Positions 30,707 through 38,351 of a stretch of 38,351 nucleotides of DNA are shown here, in pieces. This DNA comes from Clostridia bacterium (GTDB lineage Bacteria > Bacillota > Clostridia > Oscillospirales > CAG-272): positions 1 to 38,351 of the forward strand of contig JAFWYJ010000015.1 in the NCBI GenBank assembly GCA_017517745.1, written 5' to 3'. Every line of letters starts with the position of its first letter. The stretch's first letter is position 1. The notes beneath the pieces were generated by a model. It had not been told where the DNA came from. It ran no database searches and saw only the letters and a list, made by a program, of their open reading frames with translations. Position numbers and translations under genes: made by a program.

Positions 30707-32949
30707 AACATTTCTCCTTCGGTTTCGTATTCCCGCTCGATCTCAAGAAGCCGTGCCTCGACCTCTCTGACGTTGAGCTTGTCGAGGGCGTAGGCTCGCC
30801 GCAAAAGATCCGACGGGACGTAATCGTCATATTTTTCAAACACGGGAATCTCTCCGCCCGCCACCAGCTCCTCGGCGTCGATCCCGCACGTTCTGACCTC
30901 GTCCGCCATGCAGGAGATCAGCTCGACGTCACTGCCGCGCGACATCTTGAAGGTGATGAAGCAGCAGCCCTCGTACTCGATCCCCGTGATCCCGAACGCT
31001 GCGGCGTGTCGGGCAAGTGTCTTGCGCATGGCACGGAAACCGCGCGTGCCGAGCCACGGAAAGAGGCACCACGAATATCCGCCCAGATGCACGAGCGAGT
31101 GTCGCAGCATTCCCGTATTTCTCGCCACGTGGCGCGCGACGTCAAGCCTTTTTTGCGCGTTGGGCTTGAGATAGGGATAGACGGTATCCTCCTCAAGCAC
31201 CCGACGCATCCGTTGCACGATGCGCGTGTGGATCTCTCCGAGATCTCCCGGCCAGGAGACCTCCATTTTTCCCGCGACGCTTTTGACGTAGATCAGTCGG
31301 TGCTGAATATCCAGCTCCTCCACCTCCCACACGCGTCCCGCCAGCGCAAATCGGTCGCCCACGGGGGGAGGCGTTGTGATGGTGCCGATCTCGTCCGAGC
31401 CGCAGCGCACGGTATAGTCCTCGCTGTCCTTGAAGACCGCGTAGAATTTGAACGAGCGCAAAAGCCGCTCGCCCGCGAGTCCCACGATCAGCGTCTTTTC
31501 CTCGGTCATCTCCAAAAAATCGTTGTTGAGCATCGAGAGGATCAGTGCCTTATAGTCCTCCCGCGGCACCTGTGCAAACGGCGGCAGGGCCAGCACGCGC
31601 TCGGCAAGCCTCTTTGCGGTCAGCTCTCCCGACGATGCCAGCACGCTCAGCGTTTGATGGAACAGCAGACTGTACGGCAATTTTCGCAGCGCGGGCGGCT
31701 CGATGAATCTCTCTTCGATATAAAGCTGCACGATCGCGATCGCGCGAAGCAGCTCCCACGGGATCAGTTGCGGAAGCGGCGTGTTGGGAAGCGGATCCTC
31801 CTCACGAAAGACCATCATCATCTCGGGCGGCTGTCCGCGTCTGCCCGAACGTCCCAGACGTTGCAAGAAGCTCGTGACCGAGTTTGGCGACTGATTTTGC
31901 AGGATCCGTTCAAGTCTGCCAATGTCAATGCCAAGCTCCATCGTCACCGTCGCGCAGGTGACGGCAACGCAGTCCTCGTCCTTCATTTTCAGTTCGGCTT
32001 CCTCGCGGATCGATGCCGAAAGATTGCCGTGATGGATCAGAAACACGTCGCTGTCTCCGCGGTTTGCGGCAATCTGCCGAAAGGTCGCGCACAGATATTC
32101 GGTCTCCTCGCGAGAATTGGAAAAGACCAGCGATTTCTTGTCGCGGACACAGTCGTACATATAGGAATATCCCGCGTCGTAGGCGACTGGCGAGGCAGGT
32201 CCTTCGGCGTCATCTTTCGGCTCGACGCTCTGCATGGTTTTGGCGTTCTGAATGTAAAAATGTTCCATGCCGAGCCGCCAGCGGATCTTTCCTCCCTCGA
32301 AGCGCGGCGCGACGGTCTCGCGTCCACTTCCCGCGCCCAGCCAATCCGCCACCTTTTGCAGATCTCCCACGGTTGCCGAAAGCCCGATGCGGCGGGGATG
32401 GTGTCCGATGAGTCTGCCGATGCGCGCCATCTGACACAGGATCTGATTGCCGCGATCACTGCCCGTCAGGGTGTGGATCTCGTCGATGATGATATAACGC
32501 AGGTCTCCAAACAAGCGCACGATGTCATTGGAGCGATTGATGAGCATCGACTCCAGCGATTCGGGCGTCACCTGCAAAATCCCCCGTGGGTTTGCAAGCA
32601 GCTTCTTTTTGTGGGATTGCGCCACGTCGCCGTGCCAATGCGTCACGGGGATCCCACTCTCGTCCAAAAGCTCCTCCATACGCCAGAACTGATCGTTGAT
32701 CAGGCTCTTGAGCGGCGCGACGTAAAGCACTCCCACGCTGGCGGGCGGATTTTCGCAAATCTCTGCCAGAATGGGAAAAAACGCCGCCTCGGTCTTGCCG
32801 CTTGCAGTGGACGAGGTCAGAAGCAGATTGGCATCGCTGTCAAAGATCACCTCTGCCGCCGCGACCTGCACCTCGCGCAACGTTTCCCAATTGTGCGCGT
32901 AGATATATTCCCGGATGAAATCGGGAAAGCGTTCAAATATCTTACTCAT
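30703..32949 (-). CDS. Lhr-like SF2 DEAD/DEAH helicase (BrxHI-like)
   Basis: This 748-residue superfamily 2 helicase has a Q-type REVQ (25-28), Walker A STASGKT (47-53), motif Ia YVAPLKSLIND (76-86), QVTPESLE (126-133), DEIH box (156-159), GLSATVGD (189-196), CATVTMELGID (332-342) and motif VI QRLGRSGRRG (363-372). The C-terminal 350 residues are the winged-helix and beta-rich region of Lhr-like proteins. It starts 36 nt after the BrxD-like gene. Lhr-like helicases of this size pair with BrxD in type 2 BREX (Pgl) loci, where they are named BrxHI. Its likely job is to remodel nucleic acid for the BrxD-TerB partner proteins (inference). Confidence 0.85.
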   Translation of the reverse strand: MSKIFERFPDFIREYIYAHNWETLREVQVAAAEVIFDSDANLLLTSSTASGKTEAAFFPILAEICENPPASVGVLYVAPLKSLINDQFWRMEELLDESGIPVTHWHGDVAQSHKKKLLANPRGILQVTPESLESMLINRSNDIVRLFGDLRYIIIDEIHTLTGSDRGNQILCQMARIGRLIGHHPRRIGLSATVGDLQKVADWLGAGSGRETVAPRFEGGKIRWRLGMEHFYIQNAKTMQSVEPKDDAEGPASPVAYDAGYSYMYDCVRDKKSLVFSNSREETEYLCATFRQIAANRGDSDVFLIHHGNLSASIREEAELKMKDEDCVAVTCATVTMELGIDIGRLERILQNQSPNSVTSFLQRLGRSGRRGQPPEMMMVFREEDPLPNTPLPQLIPWELLRAIAIVQLYIEERFIEPPALRKLPYSLLFHQTLSVLASSGELTAKRLAERVLALPPFAQVPREDYKALILSMLNNDFLEMTEEKTLIVGLAGERLLRSFKFYAVFKDSEDYTVRCGSDEIGTITTPPPVGDRFALAGRVWEVEELDIQHRLIYVKSVAGKMEVSWPGDLGEIHTRIVQRMRRVLEEDTVYPYLKPNAQKRLDVARHVARNTGMLRHSLVHLGGYSWCLFPWLGTRGFRAMRKTLARHAAAFGITGIEYEGCCFITFKMSRGSDVELISCMADEVRTCGIDAEELVAGGEIPVFEKYDDYVPSDLLRRAYALDKLNVREVEARLLEIEREYETEGEML

Positions 32950-32985
32950 TTAAAACCTCGTTTCGGTCTGAAAGCGGATTTTTTC

Positions 32986-34365
32986 TCAAAACTCGATCTC
33001 GTCGATCGAATATTTCCTCGGTGCCGTCTCGGATGCACGCTCCGCCTCTTCCTCTTTCTCACCGTCATCGGAGTCGGTTTTGAGCGTCACCGCGCTCCCC
33101 ACCACCGATTCGAACGAGGCGTTTGGATTTTGCATCAAAATATTGAGCACGGTCATATAGTCGCGCAGCATCTCACGCGGCGTGATCATGCTGTCCGCCC
33201 CCGCACGGCCGAGACAGATCTTCAAAAATTCGACCATCTGCTCCTGTGTGATGCGCGGTTCTTCTCCGTAATTCTGCGCGTAGAGCTTGGTCACGCGGCT
33301 GATCAGCGCGAACAGCTCGTCATCGGAAAGACGGCGCAAACGAATGACGGGACCGATCAGATTCTTGAAGCCCTCCAGGGCAAATCGGCTGTCGCAAAGG
33401 CGGCTTCGGAGCGCCTCGTAGCTGAAAAGTCCGCGACGCGTATCCTCCAAAAACTGCGGCGTACCGCCCAAAATCAGCGCCAAGCCCTCGGCTCTTCCCT
33501 GCAGGGTGTCGTTGAACATCGAGAGGATTTTTTCATAGTTGTTCTCGCGGCTGACGCGATGCGAGATCTTGTAAAGATTGACACACTCGTCAATGAAAAC
33601 CACCAGACCGCGGTATCCCATCGCGCGCGCAAGCGCCGCCCAGAGCTTGAGAAAATCGTACCAATTGTCATCGTCAATGATGACGGACACCTGAAATCCC
33701 AGCTCGCGTCTCGCTTCGCTCTTGGTGGAGTATTCTCCGCGCAGCCAGCGCAGGCAAGCACTCTTTCGCTCGTCGTCTCCGTCTGTATAAGCGCGATAAT
33801 ACGCCGTGACCACGCGCGCAAAATCAAACCCGCCGACCAAAGACTCGATCTCTTGCATGGTGCCGAGCACCTCGCGCTCCAAAGCAGTTGAAAAGGCTGC
33901 GGAATTCGCTGAAATTCCGGACGCGACCACGCGTCCCTGAAGCGTGGTGATCCAGCGCGCGATGACGCGAGGCAACGCCCCGCCGTCGGGAGATGCCTTC
34001 GACGCGAGATTTTTCATCAGCTCGCGATAGGTCGCCACGCCGCTGCCTCCCGTACCGTAAAGACGGCGTTCGGGTGAAAGATCGGCATCGGCGGTCAGAA
34101 AATCGCGCTCGAGCGCGTAGCCGCGAATGAGCTGCATCAGAAAGCTCTTTCCGCTTCCGTAGCGTCCGATGAGAAAGCGCATCGTACCGCTCCCCTCGTT
34201 CACCGCCTCCAGATCCGACAGCATCGCCGCGATCTCGTCACGTCTGCCGATGGCGATATAAGGCGCACCCGCGCGCGGGACAACACCCGCCGACACCGAA
34301 GCCAGAAGCGAGGTCAAAATACGCTTCGGCACCTTGGGAACCTGATATTCTTCGATTCGTTCCAT
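32986..34365 (-). CDS. BrxD-like P-loop ATPase (DUF2791)
   Basis: This 459-residue AAA-type ATPase has Walker A GRYGSGKS (67-74), Walker B GLVVFIDE (253-260), a sensor-like ILGGTPQFLEDTRRG (298-311) and SYEALRSRL, the signature of the DUF2791 family that includes BrxD. The C-terminal 40 residues are acidic and look disordered before RKYSIDEIEF. BrxD occurs in type 2 BREX (Pgl) systems. It lies 21 nt after the TerB-like gene with AAAGGAAAG upstream. In this window there is no PglX, PglZ, PglW, BrxC/PglY or BrxL, so it belongs to a smaller module with TerB and the helicase. Confidence 0.88.
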   Translation of the reverse strand: MERIEEYQVPKVPKRILTSLLASVSAGVVPRAGAPYIAIGRRDEIAAMLSDLEAVNEGSGTMRFLIGRYGSGKSFLMQLIRGYALERDFLTADADLSPERRLYGTGGSGVATYRELMKNLASKASPDGGALPRVIARWITTLQGRVVASGISANSAAFSTALEREVLGTMQEIESLVGGFDFARVVTAYYRAYTDGDDERKSACLRWLRGEYSTKSEARRELGFQVSVIIDDDNWYDFLKLWAALARAMGYRGLVVFIDECVNLYKISHRVSRENNYEKILSMFNDTLQGRAEGLALILGGTPQFLEDTRRGLFSYEALRSRLCDSRFALEGFKNLIGPVIRLRRLSDDELFALISRVTKLYAQNYGEEPRITQEQMVEFLKICLGRAGADSMITPREMLRDYMTVLNILMQNPNASFESVVGSAVTLKTDSDDGEKEEEAERASETAPRKYSIDEIEF

Positions 34366-34386
34366 ATTCTCTCTTTCCTTTCGTCA

Positions 34387-36054
34387 TCATCCTTGCCCGA
34401 TCAACGCCGCAAGCGTCTCCCGATAATCCTCGATCACGGCGTAGCCTTCGCCGTTCTCCTCCAACAAAATATCTCCCAAAAGATCGGCGGCAAGCGCATT
34501 CACCTCGTCCACCAACACCTCAAGCGGCACACCCGCCGCACTCGCTGCCGCGCGCTGTTCCGCAAAATCCTCTTCGCGGATCGCGCCAAGGAGCGCAAGA
34601 TAGGGCTTCCATGCCCCGCTGTCCTCGCTCGGAGCTTCCTCGGCAATCGGTGGTTGTGCGGGAATCTGCGGCTGTGTCGCCGTCTCTGCGCGCTCACCGT
34701 CTGCCGCCTCCTCAAACGCCTCGACCAGGCGCTCGGTGGTGTCCCACGAAAGCCGTTCGATCTCTGCCGCATCCGAAAGTGAAAAATCCTTTCGCGGCAA
34801 ATCGTAAAGCCGCTCGTATTCCGCCTCTCGCGCCTCCTCGCGCTTTTTTTTCGTACTTGCCGCCTCCTTTGCGGGCAACAGCTCGTCCAGCACGCGATCC
34901 AACAGCGCACGGATTTCCGTGGGGAGCGCGTAGATCGAAAGGCGCGAACGGACTCCAAAATGCGCGCGCAGACGGTTTTCGGTATATTTGACCACGTCGG
35001 TGATCAGATAACGAAGCTCGTGCGATCGGGAAAACGAGCAGAACTCGACCTCGATGCGCCGCTTGATGCGATAGGAGCAGAGCGCTCCGGCGTATGCGTC
35101 GCGCACAAGTCTGCTGTCATCCATGCCGACCATGAGAAAAGGCTTTCCCGCCTCCGAGGTGTGCGATGCCACGGCGCGCAGGGCGCAGGCAACCGCTCTG
35201 TCATAGGTCTTCTGACGCTCGGGCGTGCAGAATTTGCTCTTGCGGTGATCATAGTTCGAGCAAAAGGTCAAAAGCGCGCGCACGGTAACGTCCGCATCCC
35301 CCGCGGGAACGTAAAACTCCTTGAGCGTGCAATGCGACATCACCTCTCGAAGCAGGCTTCCCACGCAACTCTCGGGCGGCGGCAGACGGTGGATCAGACT
35401 AAAGTCGCAGATCCACTCGGGCAGGCAGCTGTCGAGCTGAGGATAGGTTTTGCGATAATTCACCCACACGCGGCACAACAACTCTTGCGACCGCCTTGCA
35501 TCGGTCTCGCCAGACAGATTGATGATCTCATAGACAAACAGCAAAACGTAGCTGTAATCGCACGCAAGGCAATCCCCCTGCCGCAGATTCTCGCGCCACC
35601 ACAGATACCATTCGAGCTGCTGCCGCGACATCTGCGAATACTGCGGAACGTAGGAAAAGAAGGGAACGCGCAGACACTCGACGCCTTTGACGTCACGAAG
35701 CCGCATCGCATCGCGCGCAAAGCTTTCGTAGTAGCGATAATTACTCCGCCAGCGGAAGAGCCTGACGCGGTGGATCAGCGCGTTTTCGGGAATATACTCT
35801 TCGTCTGCCGAAGGACGCTTTTCCTCCTCCGCGGTGTGCGGCGGAATGAAACGGCGGCGCGGCTCCTCCCCGGGAGCGGGGATCGGAATTTCTCGCGATC
35901 GACTTTCCGCCGTTTTTTCCGGCACGTCGACCGTGATCTCCACGGGATCGGTATCGCTCGGATAGCGCGGTGCCCGCTTTGGCGGAATCAGCGCGTCAAT
36001 ATCCCAAAATCGGTCCACATCCTCAGCGCGTTTCTTTTTTTCGTCGCGGTCCAT
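34387..36054 (-). CDS. TerB-N / TerB-C domain protein
   Basis: This 555-residue cytosolic protein has a disordered, charged N-terminus of about 90 residues. The TerB-N block follows: YSQMSRQQLEWYLWWRENLR (139-158) and YSYVLLFVYEIINL (167-180). A long helical middle contains FCSNYDHRKSKF, and a TerB-C-like end carries IERLSWDTTERLVEAFEE and, in the last 75 residues, WKPYLALLGAIREEDF and VDEVNALAADLLGDILLEE. No intact metal-binding TerB core is obvious. TerB-N/TerB-C proteins occur in Ter stress and DNA-processing gene neighbourhoods. It is the first gene of the operon, with a strong AGGAGGGGAGAG site and consensus promoter. Confidence 0.82.
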   Translation of the reverse strand: MDRDEKKKRAEDVDRFWDIDALIPPKRAPRYPSDTDPVEITVDVPEKTAESRSREIPIPAPGEEPRRRFIPPHTAEEEKRPSADEEYIPENALIHRVRLFRWRSNYRYYESFARDAMRLRDVKGVECLRVPFFSYVPQYSQMSRQQLEWYLWWRENLRQGDCLACDYSYVLLFVYEIINLSGETDARRSQELLCRVWVNYRKTYPQLDSCLPEWICDFSLIHRLPPPESCVGSLLREVMSHCTLKEFYVPAGDADVTVRALLTFCSNYDHRKSKFCTPERQKTYDRAVACALRAVASHTSEAGKPFLMVGMDDSRLVRDAYAGALCSYRIKRRIEVEFCSFSRSHELRYLITDVVKYTENRLRAHFGVRSRLSIYALPTEIRALLDRVLDELLPAKEAASTKKKREEAREAEYERLYDLPRKDFSLSDAAEIERLSWDTTERLVEAFEEAADGERAETATQPQIPAQPPIAEEAPSEDSGAWKPYLALLGAIREEDFAEQRAAASAAGVPLEVLVDEVNALAADLLGDILLEENGEGYAVIEDYRETLAALIGQG

Positions 36055-36114
36055 TCTCTCCCCTCCTTCCGTCTCGGTATTTGACCGTCAAACCGTCATG
36101 CATCGTAATACTTT

Positions 36115-36143
36115 ATTATATCACGCTTTCCCGTCTTTGTCAA
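36115..36143 (-). promoter_or_regulatory. Promoter of TerB-BrxD-helicase operon
   Basis: On the minus strand TTGACA (36143-36138), a 17-bp spacer and TATAAT (36120-36115). A TTTGAC-CG-TCAAA dyad at 36080-36092 in the early transcript could be an operator. Confidence 0.88.
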
Positions 36144-36229
36144 TCACTCTCGTTTTTTTTGCAAAATTCTTTCGTTCAAAAATTCTTGACACAGAGCAAG
36201 AAATTTTATCCGACACCTCTACAAATATT

Positions 36230-36241
36230 CACAAATTTGTG
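36230..36241. promoter_or_regulatory. Palindrome upstream of pepF
   Basis: CACAAATTTGTG is a perfect 12-bp palindrome 43 bp before the pepF start. No clean -10/-35 pair was found for pepF: TTGACA at 36186 lacks a matching -10 at 17 bp. So the promoter may be activator-dependent or overlap this site. Confidence 0.45.
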
Positions 36242-36283
36242 GTAAACTGTTATCAACGATGCTTTTGGAAAGGATTTTTGATC

Positions 36284-38062
36284 ATGGCAATCAAGCAAAG
36301 AAACGAAATCGACGAGCAATTCACCTGGAATTTTTCGGATATCTTCGCCTCCGACGAGGCGTGGGAGGCGGCTTACGCCGCCGCAGAGCAAAAGATCGCC
36401 GCAGTCGAAGCCGTCAAGGGAACGCTTGGAAATTCCCCGGAGGACCTGCGCCGCGGTCTTGATGCGGTGTACCGCGCGGCACGCGAGATGGAGCTGGTAT
36501 TCCTCTACGCCATGCTCCGCAAAAACGTCGACAACGGCGATCCCAAATATCAGGCAATGCAGGGCAAAGCCATCAATCTCAACGTCAAATTTTCCACCGC
36601 CTGTGCCTTTCTCGATCCCGAGATCCTCGCGATCGACGCCGACAAATTGACAGAAATGATGCAACATCCGAGCCTCGCATCCTACCGTCACATTCTGGAA
36701 GACACCTCCCGCAACCGCGCCTACACCAAGGACGCGCAAACCGAGACCATGCTCGCCATGCTTTCCGACGCCGCCGGAACCGCCTCCGACAGCTTTGATA
36801 TGCTCAGCAACGTCGACATGACCTTCCCCGAGATCACCGACGAAAACGGAGAGCGCGTCACTTTGACACACGGCAACTTCGGCGTCTTTCGCGAAAGCAC
36901 CGATCCGCGCGTGCGCCGTGAGTCCTTTGAGGTGTATTTCGGAGAATTCAAGCGTTTCATCAACACCTTTGCCGCGATGTATGCGGGCAACGTGAAGATG
37001 GATAACTATTACACACAGGTACGCGGCTACACCTCCGCCTGCGAGCGCGCGCTCTTTTCCGACAACGTCTCCGTTGAGGTCTACGACAAGCTGGTCGAGG
37101 CGATCCACGCGGGACTTCCCTCCATGCGCCGCTATCTCGAGCTTCGCCGCCGCGTGTTGGGGCTGGAGGAGCTGAATATGTACGATCTCTACTGTCCGAT
37201 CGTACCCAACGTCGAAATGACAGTGTCCTTTGAAGAGGCGAAGGAAATGCTCAAAAAAGCCACACTCCCGCTCGGCGAGGACTATCAAAAGCTGCTTGAC
37301 AAGGCATTTTCCGAGCGTTGGATCGACGTCTACGAGAACAAGGGAAAAACTGCGGGGGCATATTCCTGCGGTGTATTCGGTGTGCATCCTTACGTCCTGC
37401 TTAACTACACCGACACCCTCGACGACGCCTTCACGCTCGCACATGAGATGGGACACGCCATGCATTCCTATCTCTCGGATCACGCGCAGGAATTCCAGAA
37501 TCACGACTACCGCATCATGGTCGCCGAGGTCGCTTCGACCGTCAACGAGGTGCTTCTCACACGCTATCTGCTCGCGACCGAGACCGATCCCGCGCGCCGC
37601 GCCTATATCCTCAATCACTTCCTTGAAGGTTTCCGTACCACGGTCTTCCGCCAGACGCTCTTTGCCGAGTTTGAACGCCAAGCACACGATCTGCAAATGA
37701 GCGGTACGCCTCTGACAGCCGAGTGCCTGAACGAGATCTACCGCAAGCTCAACGAGCTCTATTACGAGGGTGCCGTCATCAATCCGCTCCAAGAGATCGA
37801 ATGGGCGCGCATCCCGCATTTCTACAACGCCTTCTACGTCTACAAGTACGCCACCGGATTCTGCTCCGCCGTCTCGATCGCGAAAAACATTCTCGAAAAC
37901 AACGGGACCGCCGATTATCTGCGTTTCCTCTCGACCGGCGGATCGGATTATCCTTTGGAAGAACTCAAGATCGCCGGTGTCGATCTCACCCGGCCAGATA
38001 CCGTCGCCTCCGCCCTTGCCGAGTTTGACCGCGTGTTGACCGAGCTGGAAGGGCTTCTGTAA
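36284..38062 (+). CDS. pepF: Oligoendopeptidase F (M3 metallopeptidase)
   Basis: This 592-residue cytosolic protease has the M3 zinc motif HEMGH in LAHEMGHAMHSYLSDHAQ, followed by MVAEVASTVNE (third zinc ligand Glu). An N-terminal PepF lobe begins FTWNFSDIFASDEAWEAAY. It cleaves peptides of roughly 7-17 residues during peptide turnover. ATG 36284 is preceded by GGAAAGGATT; the in-frame extension back to 36098 has no family similarity. Divergent from the TerB operon, and followed by a dispersed repeat. Confidence 0.95.
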   Translation: MAIKQRNEIDEQFTWNFSDIFASDEAWEAAYAAAEQKIAAVEAVKGTLGNSPEDLRRGLDAVYRAAREMELVFLYAMLRKNVDNGDPKYQAMQGKAINLNVKFSTACAFLDPEILAIDADKLTEMMQHPSLASYRHILEDTSRNRAYTKDAQTETMLAMLSDAAGTASDSFDMLSNVDMTFPEITDENGERVTLTHGNFGVFRESTDPRVRRESFEVYFGEFKRFINTFAAMYAGNVKMDNYYTQVRGYTSACERALFSDNVSVEVYDKLVEAIHAGLPSMRRYLELRRRVLGLEELNMYDLYCPIVPNVEMTVSFEEAKEMLKKATLPLGEDYQKLLDKAFSERWIDVYENKGKTAGAYSCGVFGVHPYVLLNYTDTLDDAFTLAHEMGHAMHSYLSDHAQEFQNHDYRIMVAEVASTVNEVLLTRYLLATETDPARRAYILNHFLEGFRTTVFRQTLFAEFERQAHDLQMSGTPLTAECLNEIYRKLNELYYEGAVINPLQEIEWARIPHFYNAFYVYKYATGFCSAVSIAKNILENNGTADYLRFLSTGGSDYPLEELKIAGVDLTRPDTVASALAEFDRVLTELEGLL

Positions 38063-38074
38063 GAGAGTCGTTGA

Positions 38075-38340
38075 ACCCCTTTTTGCCTTCGGCGTTTTTT
38101 GTGGGGATGCGATTGTGGGGGTGCTTTTCGAAAAAAGCCACCCCCACGCCCCTTTTTTGCCTTCGGCGTTTTTTGTGGGGGCGCTTTTTGAAAAAAGCCG
38201 CCCCCACACCCCTTTTTTGCCTTCGGCGACCAGAGAAACTTTTTGAAAAAAGTTTCTCTGGACTCTTCAAAAACTTTTATTGCATGGGTATAAAGGTATG
38301 TTTTCACCCCTGCGCTCGACCATTCAATAGCTCCCGCGGC
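38075..38340. repeat. Dispersed intergenic repeat, copy C
   Basis: Two tandem modules of TTTTTTGCCTTCGGCGTTTT plus GTGGGGG/CCCCCAC-type hairpins (about 38107-38145 and 38177-38210) precede the 32-nt hairpin CCAGAGAAAC...GTTTCTCTGG (38230-38261). ACTCTTCAAAAACTTTTATT, GCATGGG and a GCTCGACCATTCAATAGCTC end follow. No gene is supported between pepF and the window end. Confidence 0.85.
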
Positions 38341-38351
38341 TGTTTTGGTAC

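Noticed and set aside
31006-33891. 961-codon plus-strand open frame antisense to the helicase and BrxD-like genes
   Set aside because: It is a shadow of two well-supported genes, has no family motifs and runs across their boundary.
29056-36054. A complete BREX system
   Set aside because: Only BrxD-like and BrxHI-like parts are present; no PglX, PglZ, BrxL, BrxA/B or BrxC homolog lies in the window.
36206-38209. 667-codon minus-strand open frame antisense to pepF
   Set aside because: pepF has HEMGH and all family motifs; the antisense frame also runs into the intergenic repeat.

Overview
The window looks like chromosomal DNA from a Gram-positive, anaerobic gut-type member of the Clostridia (Bacillota; an Oscillospirales-like genome is my guess). 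The signs are strong Shine-Dalgarno sites, AT-rich sigma-A promoters with near-consensus TTGACA-17-TATAAT boxes in front of moderately GC-rich genes, the SepF/YggS/YggT/YlmH division cluster, a FakA/FakB fatty-acid kinase, long-form Hpf, WalJ with RlmH, PepF, and BspA/surface-repeat protein remnants. Family calls come from motifs and protein feel only; no database search was possible.

Layout, left to right. 1-641: end of a 41-residue-repeat surface protein. 868-2180: NAD-precursor genes pnuC (+) and a PncC/CinA-C protein (-), convergent on a shared terminator; pncC is the last gene of an operon with an ABC-F ATPase and a LexA-like S24 repressor. 4766-5175: a remarkable symmetric control region with two consensus promoters facing each other. 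5176-5971: a small HTH regulator and a small membrane protein. 6032-9192: marR-fakB-fakA. 9597-12215: LysR regulator divergent from a sodium:solute symporter. 12309-12384: tRNA-Thr. 12539-15483: a DUF4838 protein, then an operon of three membrane proteins, two of them recent tandem duplicates. 15766-20764: one long minus-strand run, relB/dinJ-like antitoxin, miaA, HlyD-like, yggS, sepF, yggT, ylmH. 21347-24240: a BspA-type gene fragment and a GT8-PlsC-CrtO operon. 24593-28944: ligA, hpf, a small membrane protein and prfB.

29056-36054 is the most interesting block. One minus-strand transcription unit starts at a consensus promoter and encodes a TerB-N/TerB-C protein, a BrxD-like (DUF2791) P-loop ATPase, an Lhr-like SF2 helicase, an unknown three-TM protein, then housekeeping walJ and rlmH. 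The first three resemble parts of BREX/Pgl and Ter defence-stress systems, but no PglZ, methyltransferase, BrxL or other BREX part is present. It may be a stand-alone nucleic-acid-handling or defence module wired into a core operon. The window ends with pepF (36284-38062).

Intergenic DNA carries a dispersed repeat family (copies near 5625, 15500-15760, 20888-21060 and 38075-38340) with a conserved 32-nt hairpin and GC-rich satellite hairpins. No CRISPR array, IS transposase, complete prophage or replication origin was seen.
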